Positions 1-10,700 of a stretch of DNA of 64,000 bases are shown one piece after another (the first letter of the stretch is position 1; every line of letters begins with the position of its first letter). This DNA comes from Ypsolopha sequella (Eukaryota > Arthropoda > Insecta > Lepidoptera > Ypsolophidae): positions 23,663,045 through 23,727,044 of the forward strand of contig OW203990.1 in assembly GCA_934047225.1 (NCBI GenBank), given 5' to 3'. The notes below the pieces were generated by a model. The model searched no databases, was not told where the DNA came from, and saw nothing but the letters and a program-made list of their open reading frames with translations. The position numbers and the translations under genes were made by a program.

Positions 1-61
1 ACTTATGAGCAGATTTCCATACAAAGGTATTAGAACCTTTTCAGTACCTTTCTAAAACCTT

Positions 62-256
62 AAAAGTTACTTGGGTAGGGCCGTTACAGAGTGGCAGCCG
101 AGGCCAGGAAAGCGTTCAGTGGGTAGACCGATGGCCAGATGGCGGGACGATATTGTCAGGGCTGTTGGTGAGCAATGGATGAAGCTGGCGAGAGACCGAC
201 GAAAATGGCGTGGAGAAGAAAAGGCCTATGCCCAACACTGGGTGGATATGGGCTGA
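62..256 (+). mobile_element. 5'-truncated RTE-like LINE, C-terminal end of ORF
   Basis: An open frame ending in TGA at 254-256 reads as the C-terminal tail of an RTE-type endonuclease/reverse transcriptase. The tell-tale order is VGRP-x-ARWRDDI, then LARDR-x-KWR, then a Q/H-W-V-D-x-G end. No start codon or RT core is present, so this is a dead 3' fragment. Family recognition is from memory of this tail; the exact clade is uncertain. Confidence 0.6.
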
Positions 257-687
257 TCTAATGATGAAAATTTTCAATTTAGAATTCCATACAAAATTCT
301 CAACTAATTCGGAAAGAACTTTATTGTATAACAAAAAATAGATAATCCAAAGCGAACTTGCTATTTTTACTACAATCCTAAACTTTCATTTCCATAAACC
401 TCAGTCCATAAATGTCATAAATCTAATTTCCCCCAGTCTGATTTTCACTTGTCATGTGTAATGTTTCTTTTAATTTTATAATTTGAATAAATGTAATTTT
501 AGCTATATTAGCCTTTTATTCAGTCGACTGATGACGACCTCACTGATGAGGTCGAAATATGTATATCGAAAAATATAAATTTCATTTTTTTATTATTATA
601 TAATTTTATAATTACGTCAGATGACTGATATGATGCACTGACTACTCTTCTAATGTCTATAATTGTAAAACACATATTTATTTCTAG
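257..687. other. AT-rich intronic sequence
   Basis: No coding signal was seen on either strand. The last 30 bases form the polypyrimidine/AG acceptor of the first FLYWCH exon. Confidence 0.6.
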
Positions 688-908
688 TGGGATACATAAC
701 GAAATCCGTCCGAGGCGCGACCATGTTCGTGGTTCTTCCATCAGGGTACAAGTACCGGGTTGATAGACGTATCACAAACATCGCAATGACCAAGATTCGT
801 TGGTGCTGCTATGCAAAGAACACCAGCGGCTGCACAGCTTCTCTTTGGACGATTGAACCCACCAACGAAATTATCAAAACACTTAACGCGCATAACCATC
901 CGCCATAA
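688..908 (+). CDS. mod(mdg4): FLYWCH terminal exon 1
   Basis: A 3'-terminal exon of 72 full codons. The acceptor TTTATTTCTAG ends at 687 and the phase is 1 (exon starts with two bases of a split codon). The frame shows a GYKYRV beta-strand motif, W-C at the first zinc ligand, SGC-TASL at the second, and HNHPP before TAA. It is the most divergent finger of the first group: the usual S-x-RG-K lead is SVRGAT. There is no plausible own start codon, so the exon should be used only by splicing to an upstream common part. FLYWCH fingers are DNA- or protein-binding C2H2-type zinc fingers. Confidence 0.85.
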
Positions 909-959
909 TATAAATTTTTGAAACAAAATATTTTGATAAATATAGTATTTTGTACAACT

Positions 960-1180
960 GTGACATTATATGAGAATTGGGACACGAGTGCTCGTTTGCG
1001 AAACGAACGAAGTGAGTGATCCAATTTGTCCTACTGTTCCGAGCGTCCCAATGCCTAATTATGTCCATTTGCACACAATACTTTATCTACGACCATCAAA
1101 AATATCGTCTGCGCGAGACATTATTTATAATATTTACAACTAATAATTTCACAAAAATTTTTAAAAACAGTCGTCATGGT
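960..1180 (+). repeat. Interspersed repeat, copy 1 of 2
   Basis: The block around 'GGGACACGAGTGCTCGTTT' and the following 'GTGTGCAAATGGAC'-type stretch reappear in inverted orientation near 54,570-54,785, which suggests a non-autonomous element. No coding capacity. Confidence 0.5.
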
Positions 1181-1816
1181 ATTGTCATGATACTCGTCAT
1201 GATACGGTATTGCTACCTGAGAATATAGAATTAGTATGTGTACATGCCTGAGTGAGACCAATCAGAAGCAAGGACTAGGGATATGAACTTGACCTCGATG
1301 ATTATGGCTTTAAACTGAACTTGAGGGGTATGAAATGAGAAATGAAATGAGGGCGAGGTTTATTTCTCTTCGTTGTCGGTGTTGATTGTTTCTCTAGCGT
1401 TGTTTCAATATATAGTAATTAAATTACCTTATTGTAGTATGGGAGTATCGATAAAATAAATAATAATACTCTTCTGGACAAAACAACTTTTAATCTTGCC
1501 ATCTGTCTGTGACTTGGCACAAAGATAAATGGAAGTCATCGCAGTCAGTGTGGTGCATGCGTCGTCGATAGTTGAGCCATCATGGCCTTTTTTGTCAGCG
1601 CACCAACTAGGTACTGCTACTATCATAGCAGCTACCGTGCCCGGTACACACGATCCGATGCCTTACATAAAAATTTAATAATTTTATAGCTTTGTTTATT
1701 TTTCATTTTGTTATTTTATTAATTTATGCTTAGTTTTAAGTTTTTTTTATTAATATTCAATTTTTTAGAACTCATTTAGTTTAGATTTGAACTATGCAAA
1801 CATAAATATTTACAGT

Positions 1817-1983
1817 AAAGCCGAGTCAGAAGGCTTTAATTTTAGTTTTAGTCCTGTCAAAATTTAAAATTTTCCAAAGTAATTTAGCTTCTGTTTCTAA
1901 CACTTGAGGTCTATTTTGAAATCAAGAAAATTTAGTTTTGACAGTACTTAAACTAAAATTATAACGTTCAGAATCGGCTTTAA
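1817..1983. mobile_element. MITE family 1, copy 1 (long TIRs)
   Basis: Inverted arms begin AAAGCC, continue through TTTAATTTTAGTTTTAGT and the CTGTCAA core, and end GAATCGGCTTT. Arms of about 45 bp enclose about 75 bp. Related copies lie at 3848-4010, 24344-24506 and 37641-37937. Confidence 0.75.
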
Positions 1984-3114
1984 AATTGTCTTAGATAAAT
2001 TACTAATATATCCAATTCGGTGCCTTTTGTATGTATTTTCTGCTTTTAGCGAGTAAATCTTTTATTATTTATTCGTTTTCTCGTTTTAATTCTTGCTGCA
2101 CACCGCATTTTAGTTATATCTGTTTCCATCTGTAGAAACTTGACGACTTTAAATGTTGCAGTTTTCTCTATATTTGAAAATAAATGAATGTCTCATTAAA
2201 AATGTTGATGGTCCTGATTGTCAGCACTTGGTGAAACTTATGAAACATCTTTGTTGAAAATTAAACTCTTCTACTTGCCCACAGATATTCACTTTCAACT
2301 AAACCCAACCGGTTTCGCTTATAAGCATTCTCAAGGGTGTTGAGCTATTACAAAATATTAAGGCGATTACCTTCGCCAATTTAGCAGCTCGATGTTTGTC
2401 GGTACGAATATCGACGGAAACGATATTAAAATAACGTTCATATCAGCGCGCAATGCATTGGGGCTGTTACGGCGCTTGCTGCGTCCTTGATAGGGAAAAA
2501 TAGCTGAAAATAATACTTTTTACATGGACGTGATTGTTCGATTGAATAATCCTATGTTATGTTTGTAGCTATCAAATTTATCTATTTATCAAAGCATAAA
2601 TTAATTAAATCGACTAAGCCACTCAGGAGCAGTAGTGAATTCAAGCCAAAAAACACCATTCGGTTGATTTTTTTTTTCATATGGTTGTTTTGGTGGTATG
2701 AAAAAGAAAAATGTTGCATATGTTGTCTTAGAATTCGTAATTCACAATACATTTTTTCAATATTTTTGGTTTGGCCATAAACGAGAAGTAGGCTGTAGAA
2801 AGTACCCATTTGGCGATACTAAGCGCCTTAACAATTAAAGATTGTTTACATGTTATACCGAAATCTACCGTTTGACACATGACACATGTTTCATTTATGG
2901 TAAAATTTGCTATCATAAATACTTAGGGAACTTTCCTTCCAATCACGGTCTTTTTACTCCACTCTGTATTACGTCATTTGTATCGCCAGTAAACAGGACT
3001 CCTTCTTCCTGCGAAAACCTCGGTCGCTCTCTTACTTTATCATTTGTATGATAAAACCGAATAGAGTATACAAGAATGATCTAAACAACAAAGATAATAT
3101 GTCCTTCTCATCAG
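1984..3114. other. Non-coding AT-rich stretch
   Basis: No exon was found. A short block at 2380-2455 (ATTTAGCAGCTCGATG, then ATATCGAC, then ATTAAAATAACGTT) has a diverged direct counterpart at 52,081-52,150, so part of this stretch is an old repeat or duplication. Confidence 0.5.
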
Positions 3115-3302
3115 CTCACTTCGAAGTGGGTCTCCGAGGCAGCAAGATTCTGGTGCTGGATGGGTACCGTTTCTTCAAGTACAGTCAGTCGGGGATGAAG
3201 GCTCGCTGGGCGTGTATCAAGAAGAAGTACACTAAATGTAAAGCTTCAGTTGTCTGTGTGGATGACGTCATCGTTCAGCAGAATAACAAACACTCACATT
3301 AA
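3115..3302 (+). CDS. mod(mdg4): FLYWCH terminal exon 2
   Basis: 61 codons after acceptor CTTCTCATCAG (3114), phase 1. Visible parts: GLRGSKILVLDGYRFF, then RWACIKKKYTKCKA with both cysteines, then DDVIV and a terminal HSH in place of HNH before TAA. Its nearest relative is exon 3 (both carry G-ILVLDGY). A possible polyadenylation signal AATAAA lies about 290 bp downstream, near 3589. Acceptor placement could shift slightly because the pyrimidine tract is weak. Confidence 0.82.
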
Positions 3303-3619
3303 CTTATGCTTTGATTGAGTATGCAGTTTGAATAGCAAGAGAAGAGCAATTATTAATACATATATCCGTAAGTTGATGATGGACTTCTACAATTATATTT
3401 CAACCTACATTTCAATCAATCATACTGATATCTGAAACATACACTGGATCTTGAAAAATTATCTGAATGAATGAATAACCCTCTTTTATAAGTTTGTTTT
3501 CTTTTTTGTTCATTTTGTGTAAAAAAGAGTATCTTGTTTTTGCTTTGCGACAAGCAAATGTGTTAAATGTCTGAATAACATAAATTGAATAAATATTTTT
3601 ATGTAAATAATATTATATA

Positions 3620-3740
3620 GAAGCGCTTGTATGACCAGATTGATGGATATAGAATATGCGAAAGAGGTGTGTCAGGATCGTAGCAGATGAAAATCTGTGG
3701 TTTCTGCCTATCCCTCTGGGAGACAGGCGTGAATATATGT
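3620..3740 (-). repeat. Lepidopteran SINE/LINE 3'-tail repeat with ATGT repeats
   Basis: The sequence contains GATCGTAGCAGATGAAAATC and CTCTGGGAGACAGGCGTG and ends in ATGTATGTATGT. The same repeat occurs inverted at 48,525-48,700 and 42,110-42,200, and in this orientation at 46,730-46,860. Confidence 0.65.
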
Positions 3741-3847
3741 ATTTATGTATGTATGTAATATTCGACGACCACGAGTTGGTCGAAATGTATTTCAAAAATA
3801 ATTTATACTTTTTTATTTATAGTTACAATTTAAAATACTTAATTAAT

Positions 3848-4010
3848 AAAGCCGATTCTGAAGGCTTTAACTTTAGTTTTAGTGCTGTCAAGACTTAAAT
3901 TTTTCCAAAGTAATTTAGCTTCTGTTCTTCACACTTATGAATTATTTTGCAATGATGAAAATTTAGTTTTGACAGCACTAAAACTAAAATTAAAGCCTTC
4001 AGAATCGGCT
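3848..4010. mobile_element. MITE family 1, copy 2
   Basis: Nearly symmetrical inverted arms: AAAGCCGATTCTGAAGGC at the left and GCCTTCAGAATCGGCT at the right, with TAGTTTTAGTGCTGTCAA in each arm. It lies in the intron about 290 bp upstream of FLYWCH exon 3. Confidence 0.8.
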
Positions 4011-4303
4011 ACATTATCGATTTATATGATTTAATATTTTCACGATTAAGTTTAGGTCAGGCAAACTATAACTCAAACATGTAACAAGTCCGGTTTATTT
4101 TTTATTCCTTTCACTTTTTAAAAGCTTTTGACAATTGTAAATAAAATAATATAATTCTAATGACGGTTATTAATCATTCATAATTATTACACAAAAAAAA
4201 TTTGCTTCATGTTACATGAAACGATATTTTAAATATTGTATATTTTTTTCTAGTGAGGTGTACTTTGTAAGCTTTTAAATATTTAAGTTTTTTTTGTACA
4301 CAG

Positions 4304-4512
4304 GACCACGTTTCGATGTAACGCGTCGTGGGAAAACTATACTCGTGTTGGACGGATATCATTTGTACAAGTTCGGGAGAATCGGGATTAAGACGCGCTG
4401 GATCTGTACTAAGAAATCTGTTACAAAGTGTAGAGCTGCAGTCTATCTTATAGATGAAACTATTGTTAAATGTGTAAACGACCACAACCATCAATCATCA
4501 AGTATTGTGTAA
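4304..4512 (+). CDS. mod(mdg4): FLYWCH terminal exon 3
   Basis: 68 codons, phase 1, acceptor TTTTTTGTACACAG ending at 4303. The finger reads RRGKTILVLDGYHLYKF, then RWICTKKSVTKCRA, then DETIV and HNH, followed by a six-residue tail QSSSIV and TAA. It resembles exon 2 more than any other member, which suggests an old local duplication. A run of ten A's follows the stop within 30 bp. Confidence 0.87.
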
Positions 4513-5079
4513 GAACGACTGCTTTCAAGCAAAAAAAAAAAATGGTTTTGTTTGTGTAGCCTTGCCAGACAAAAATACAAATACAAATACAAAACACTCT
4601 ATTCCACCAAAAATACAGAAAAATCTTCAGTACATAAAACTTTTCAAAAATAAAAAAAGCTTCTACATTACAATAAAAAAAAAAGTTTTTTATATATCCA
4701 TTTGCATAGTTTACGTATTAGTTAAGTTTATATGTGATATAAATATAATATACTAGTTTATATATAACAATTTTATTTAAGTGTTTGTATTTGTATAGTT
4801 TGTATTTTTATGTACACCGCCTTTGCGTTTTTCCCATACAACGATTCCACCCAAAGGTTGTCCGAAAGAAATCGCGAGTTGGGTTTTAATATCGTCTACC
4901 GTAAACTGTGATCCATAGTAAAAAATTTTAATTGCCGGACACGCTTTTGTAAATTTTCGAACACGCACTGAAAATCGTGTTTTGTGGACTGGTTCTGTAC
5001 TGGTAGGTTCAAACGGTCTAAAAGCTGATTTCTGTACTGGTAGGTAAATAATATTCAAAAACCGACTCAGTGCAACCCG

Positions 5080-5300
5080 ACTCTGTACAGTCTTGTGGTT
5101 ACTACCCCTAGAGTGTATATAAAAAGACGGACGTGCGAAGGGAGGGCAGCCCCCGCCCGCGTGAATAAAGTGCAGGCAACCGTGCGAGCCGTTGTGGCTG
5201 AGGCTAGTTGCCGCCGGCGACCAGTAAGCCGAAGCTGCGGAGGTGAGCATGGGTGCTTGCACTTTGTTACGCAAGGACGAAGGGGCAGCACATCCCGAAA
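5080..5300 (+). promoter_or_regulatory. GC-richer block with TATA-like box (candidate internal promoter)
   Basis: TATATAAAAAG at 5116-5126 is followed by a much more GC-rich 150 bp than its surroundings. The duplicate block at 6365-6580 keeps the box (6400-6408). It could be an internal promoter for downstream exons or a fragment of a transposon promoter; the sequence cannot decide. Confidence 0.3.
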
Positions 5301-5948
5301 CGCCGGAGTCGATACAGAAGTGAATTTGTGTCAAAAAAGGAACTTCTGTACTGGTAGGTTCAAATGGTTAATACAATTTATTAAATAAAAAACAAAAACC
5401 ACGCACCTCCGGTAGCAAAAAGTTCCAGAGGGTTCCTTCCCACGCTCCTTCCTCCCTAAATCGGTAATATCTTGAGGCTATTACCAAACGATATTTAAAA
5501 TTTGGTAAAAAAAAAACACGCACGTCCGGGAAGAAACAATGACACAGGGGTTTCCCTCCTCCCCCTCCCCTCCGCCCCCCAAACTCTCCCCATAAATCAT
5601 GTAGATGATATACAAAAAATTAACCGAAACCGCTTTAAGCCTGCTGATTGGTACCTTCTTCTACAATTGTAATGTATTTTTAATAAGGTACACAATAAAG
5701 AGTATGTGTTTGTTTCTTTGTTTGCTTATTCTATTTACTTGATCTGACTTGCATAAAAGAAAAGACTAGAAAACAACGAACTTATAATTATTTGGTACAA
5801 TCAATTCTTTTTTTAGTCATCGTAAACAGTTATGGGCAAAATTTTAAATACCACTTTCCTTAATTTCCTAAAAACTGACGAAATAGGAACCCTATAATAG
5901 TCGCGCGAGTTTGACTCGTAGTTTATCGTTTTTTTCATTTTATTTCAG

Positions 5949-6142
5949 TAGCGACATTCACAAACTCCGTGCGAGGCAAACCAGCGATTCAGTTCGGTTC
6001 ATTCAGGTTCAACAAGCACAGTTCTAGCAAAGGTCCTAAAGCTTTTTGGGTTTGTACTAAATGGAGCAAAGGTTGCAGAGCATCACTGAATACTATAGAT
6101 GATCAGCTGATCAATGTTAAAAATGTTCATAACCATTTATAA
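5949..6142 (+). CDS. mod(mdg4): FLYWCH terminal exon 4
   Basis: 63 codons, phase 1, acceptor TTTTATTTCAG ending at 5948, stop TAA. It has no internal ATG, so a start-codon-based gene finder misses it. Motifs: NSVRGKPAIQFGSFRFNKH, then FWVCTKWSKGCRASL, then HNHL. It is nearly identical to exon 5 (tandem copy) and close to exon 25 at 48,990, so this subfamily has both a recent and an older duplicate. Confidence 0.87.
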
Positions 6143-6334
6143 GTTGATATTACCTTTTAAAAATTTAATATTATCGTTACCATTTTGTTTGTTTTATTTG
6201 TTATTTGCCTTTGGTGCTCAAAACGCCGCGCCATAAGTAAGTTTTACTTGTAAATGGAACTCAATTGTTTCACATTGTTTCAAAGTTTCAAAGATACTTA
6301 ATCAAGATTCGATGAATCATGAAGTTTTACATAC

Positions 6335-7555
6335 AAGAAGACATCCCAACTCAACGCACTCCGACTCTGTACAGTCTTGTGGTTGCTACCCCTAGAGTGT
6401 ATATAAAAAAACGGAGGCGCGGAGGGAGGGCAGCCCCCGCCCGCGTGTATAAAGTGCAGGCAACCGTGCGAGGCGTAGTGGCTGACGCTAGTTGCCGTCG
6501 GTGACCAGCAAGCCGAAGCTACGGATTTGAGCATGGGTGATCACGCAAGGGCGAAGGGGCTGCACATCCCGAAGCGCCGAAGTCGATGCAGAAGTAAATT
6601 TGTGTCAAAAAAATAACTTCTGTACTGATTGGTTCAAATGGTCAAAACGATTTTTGAAATAAAAAATAAAAACCACGCGCCTCTGGCAATAAAAAGCAGC
6701 ACAGGGGGTTCCTCACCCCGCTTCTCTCTCCCACGTCCCTCCCCCATAAATCGGTAACATTTTGAGATTATTTCCAAACGATTTTTAAAATTCGATATAA
6801 AAAATCCACGCACCTCCAGCAAAAAAAAATGACACAGGGGTTTCCCCACTCACTCCCCTCCGCCCCCACCTTCTCCCCATAAATCAGGTAGATGATATCA
6901 AAAAATTAATTGAAATCGCTTTAAGCCCGCTGATTGGTACCTTCTTCTTTAATTGTAATATTTGTTTTATGAATTTTTGATAAGGTACCCAATAAAGAGT
7001 CTTTGTTTGTTTCTTTGTTTGCTTATTTTTAGTACAAAATTATTTACTTGATCTAATAATTATTTGGTACAATAAATTTTTTTTTTAGTCATCGTAAACT
7101 GTTATGGGCAAAATTTTAAATACAACTTTCCTTACTTTCCCAAAAACTGACGAAGTAAGAACCCTAGACGCGCGTGATTGACTCGCAATTTATCGTTTTT
7201 TTATTTTATTTCAGTAGCGACATATACAAACTCCGAGCGAGGCAAACCAGCTATTCAGTTTGGTTCATTCCGGTTCAACAAGCACAGCTCTAGCAAAGGT
7301 CCTAAAGCTTTTTGGGTTTGTACTAAATGGAGCAAAGGTTGCAGAGCATCACTGAATACTATAGAAGATCAGCTGATCAATGTTAAAAATGTTCATAACC
7401 ATTTATAAGTTGATGTTACCTTTTAAAAATTGAATATTATCGTTACTATTTTGTTTGTTTTATTTGTTGTTTGCCTTTGGTGCTCAAAACGCCGCGCCGT
7501 AAGTAACGAATTCTTTTTATAAAGTTTAACTTGTAAATGGAACTCAATTGTTTCA
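6335..7555. repeat. Tandem duplication, unit 2
   Basis: Second copy of the unit at 5050-6250. It keeps the TATA-like box, the C-rich blocks and the exon. The LTR retrotransposon was inserted just after this copy, at 7589. Confidence 0.85.
7215..7408 (+). CDS. mod(mdg4): FLYWCH terminal exon 5
   Basis: 63 codons, phase 1, acceptor TTTTATTTCAG ending at 7214. It differs from exon 4 at only a few residues (TYTNSERG for TFTNSVRG, EDQL for DDQL). The two zinc-ligand cysteines (WVC and GCRA) and the final HNHL are intact. The spacing and flanks show it is the product of the 1.27-kb duplication. Confidence 0.88.
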
Positions 7556-7588
7556 AAGTACATGATAATCATTAAGTTGTACATACAT

Positions 7589-7709
7589 TGTTGTATACTG
7601 GCCGCTCACCCAAGCTGTCACGCGGACGCGACATGCATGTGTCATTAGATTTTAGATCATCCATTAAAGAATAAAATATCAACTTATGATTTTAAATACA
7701 TACATAATA
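7589..7709 (+). mobile_element. Left LTR of Ty3/gypsy-type element (121 bp)
   Basis: Starts TGTTGTATACTGG and ends ACATAATA. By eye it is identical, base for base, to 11,224-11,344. It contains AATAAA, usable for polyadenylation. The flanking 5-bp TACAT at 7584-7588 matches TACAT at 11,345-11,349, a target-site duplication. Confidence 0.92.
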
Positions 7710-7724
7710 AATTGGCGACGAGAT
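7710..7724 (+). promoter_or_regulatory. Putative primer binding site
   Basis: Immediately 3' of the left LTR the sequence reads AATTGGCGACGAG. A TGG start just inside the LTR is the usual position of a tRNA primer binding site. The tRNA was not identified. Confidence 0.5.
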
Positions 7725-10700
7725 GTCGACTATTGATATTAAAAAACTAAAAAAAACCCACGCCTCCTTACGGGGCAATCTTACAAAACTAGAAAACTAC
7801 GTAAACTCTCAAGAAACAATATCCTATGAAGAAATTCAGACAAGACTCGAAACACTCCAGGAAACACTACGGAAATTACGGGAAATACAGCAATCTATAG
7901 AATTGGAGACACCAGAGGATCAACTTGACCACGAGACAGAAACCAGGTACGACTTCGAAGAAAAGTTTACAACTATAAAAACAAAACTTCTTATTTTTCA
8001 AAACAGAAATAACCAACCTATCTCACCTATACAAACATCGTCATCACAGACGAGTACATGTACACATCAAGAGCGAGGGCCAAAAATGAACTTCCAGCCA
8101 CTCCAAGAGAAAGAAACCTTCAAAAATTTTTGCAACAGACTGACAGTATTTTTCTTGCTCAACAAAATCGAAGACGCTAAGATGAAAGTATACATGTTAC
8201 TTTCAGCTCTACCTCCAGAACTACACGAGAGGTTATATGACTTATGCTCTCCGGATGACCCTCTTAATATGAATTTTAAAGAACTTACACAATTACTAGA
8301 TGATTACGTAGATCCGAAACCTAGCATATGGGCGTTGCAACACAAATTTATCACACGTGTACAAGGTGAAAATGAAACGGTGGCAACATACGCTTCAGAA
8401 TTGAAGAAACTTTCTGTAAACTGCGAATTCAAGTGTCATAACTGTCATAAACCCACTTTAGAAAACTTCCTATCCTTACAATTTATTCGAGGGCTAAGAG
8501 ACAGCGACGTGCGAACTAAAATTCAAGTTACATACATTAAAGGGACTTATAAAGACCAGACTTTCAACGGAAAATTGTACATTATCAATCAGAATGTTGA
8601 TCCAATATTTGGCAGGAGCTGGATGAAGGAGTTGAACGTGGAACTTGCAGACATACGAGTAATAAAATCATCTGAACAATCCACCGAACTTGACAAATTG
8701 TTAGAAGAATATTCATCGACTGTTTTTAGATCTGACCTAGGAAAAATACCAGACTACCATGCTCATTTATTTCTAAACGAAAATGCACAACCTATTTTTA
8801 TAAAACCGAGACGTATACCATACGCTTTAAAAGAAAGGGTCGATAAAGAGATTGATCGATTATGTGTAGAAGGGGTCATCACCAAAGTGGATCATTCAGA
8901 TTGGGGTACTCCAATTGTACCTATCGTGAAACCAAACGGTAGCATTCGTCTATGTGCGGACTACAAAGTCACCCTTAACAAGAACATTAGAGATGAACAT
9001 TACCCAATTCCTATAATAGAGGATATATTTGCAGAAATGAATGGAGGTCAATATTTCTGCACCCTAGACATTTGCCAAGCTTACCTTAATATGGTAATGG
9101 ATGAAGAAAGTGCCATGTTACAAACATTAAGCACGCACAAAGGTACTTATAAAGTCAACCGCTTGATGTTCGGAGTTAAGGTGGCACCAAGTCTTTGGCA
9201 GAAATTTATGGATCAATTACTTCTGGGACTAGACGGAGTTAAATCCTTTTTCGATGACATTATAATTCAAGGAAGCTCAGAAGAACAACTCTTAACACGA
9301 CTAAAACAAGTCTTACAGAAATTGAAAGTTAATAACCTTCGTGTCAACAAGGAGAAATGCAATTTTTTTAAACGGAGCATTAATTATCTAGGACATACGA
9401 TTGATAAGGACGGCTTACATAAGAATAAAGATAAAACCAAGGCCATCATGAAAACAGATAGACCAACCAACACAAGCGAACTTAGAACCTTCCTTGGCAT
9501 GGCGAACTACTATAACAAATTTATACCGAACCTCGCCTCTATAGTAAGTCCTCTAAACGAATTACTAAAGAATGAGAAAGATTTCATCTGGACATCTAAT
9601 TGCGAAAACAGCTTCAATAACATTAAGAAGGAAATCTTAAGTGAAAGAGTTCTTATTCACTTTGACCCCAGTAAACCCTTAATACTAACGACCGACGCCT
9701 CACCAACAGGATTAGGAGCTGTTTTGTCTCATAAATTACATGATGGCTCAGAAAGGCCAATCGCATTTGCCTCTAGAACACTGTCAGCCAGCGAAAAGAA
9801 ATACAGTCAAATTGACAAAGAAGCAACGGCTATCTACTGGGGTATTAAAAAATTCTTCCACTACTGTTACGGCCGGAAGTTCACATTAATAACTGACCAT
9901 AAGCCTCTTACGTCGATATTCCACCCTCACAAGACCTTGCCAGCATTAAGCACTATGAGACTGTTCCATTATGCACATTTCTTATCAGGCTTTAATTATG
10001 ACGTAGAATACAGAGCCTCAGCGAAACACTCAAACGCCGATTACCTATCAAGATTCCCGGTAGAAATAGTAAAAGAATCCTCAATAGACCAACATTGTAC
10101 TTTCCAATTACAACAGATTAACGTTCTTGAAGTTCGACCGGAAGTGATAGCTGCAGAAACAAGAAATGACAACGAACTAAAAACCCTACTCGTAGCACTA
10201 CAAGCTGGTCACTCATTACGTCAATATGGCTACAGTGATAATGAACTTACACTCCAAAATAACTGCATACTGAAAGGAACTCGAGTAGTAATACCACAAA
10301 GCTTACGCGTGCGCGTACTGAATGAACTACACGCCGGACACATTGGCATTCTAAAAATGAAATTGCTAGCCCGCAGTTTTATATATTGGAGGAACATAGA
10401 TAAAGACATCGAGGATAAGGTAAGATCCTGTAGAGCGTGCAGATTAGAACAAAATGAGCCATCAAAGGCACCTCTACACCACTGGGAACAACCTACTGGA
10501 CCCTGGCAAAGACTGCACGTAGATTTTGCTGGACCTATCCTTGGACATCAACTTCTGATAATCGTAGATGCCTTCACAAAGTGGGTCGAAGTCTTTCCCA
10601 CCAAGACCACGACAAGTTCATGGTGCATCCGGAAGATGAAGGAATTGTTTTGCATATTTGGCATACCATACACTTTAGTATCAGATAATGGACGCCAGTT

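Larger units (their letters stand above)
5050..6250. repeat. Tandem duplication, unit 1 (about 1.27 kb)
   Basis: The block from the 'CTCTGTACAGTCTTGTGG' segment through FLYWCH exon 4 is repeated at 6335-7555 with the same order of landmarks: TATA-like element, two C-rich blocks (CCCCTCCGCCCCC), an AATAAAGAGT stretch, the exon, and 'CGCCGCGCC' after it. The exon starts are 1266 bp apart. Confidence 0.85.

Noticed and set aside
71..256. Small host gene starting at 71
   Set aside because: The peptide is the typical C-terminal tail of an RTE-type LINE.
4777..5334. 185-residue minus-strand open frame
   Set aside because: It comes from the GC-rich duplicated block. The duplicate at 6298-6534 breaks it, and no domain is recognisable.
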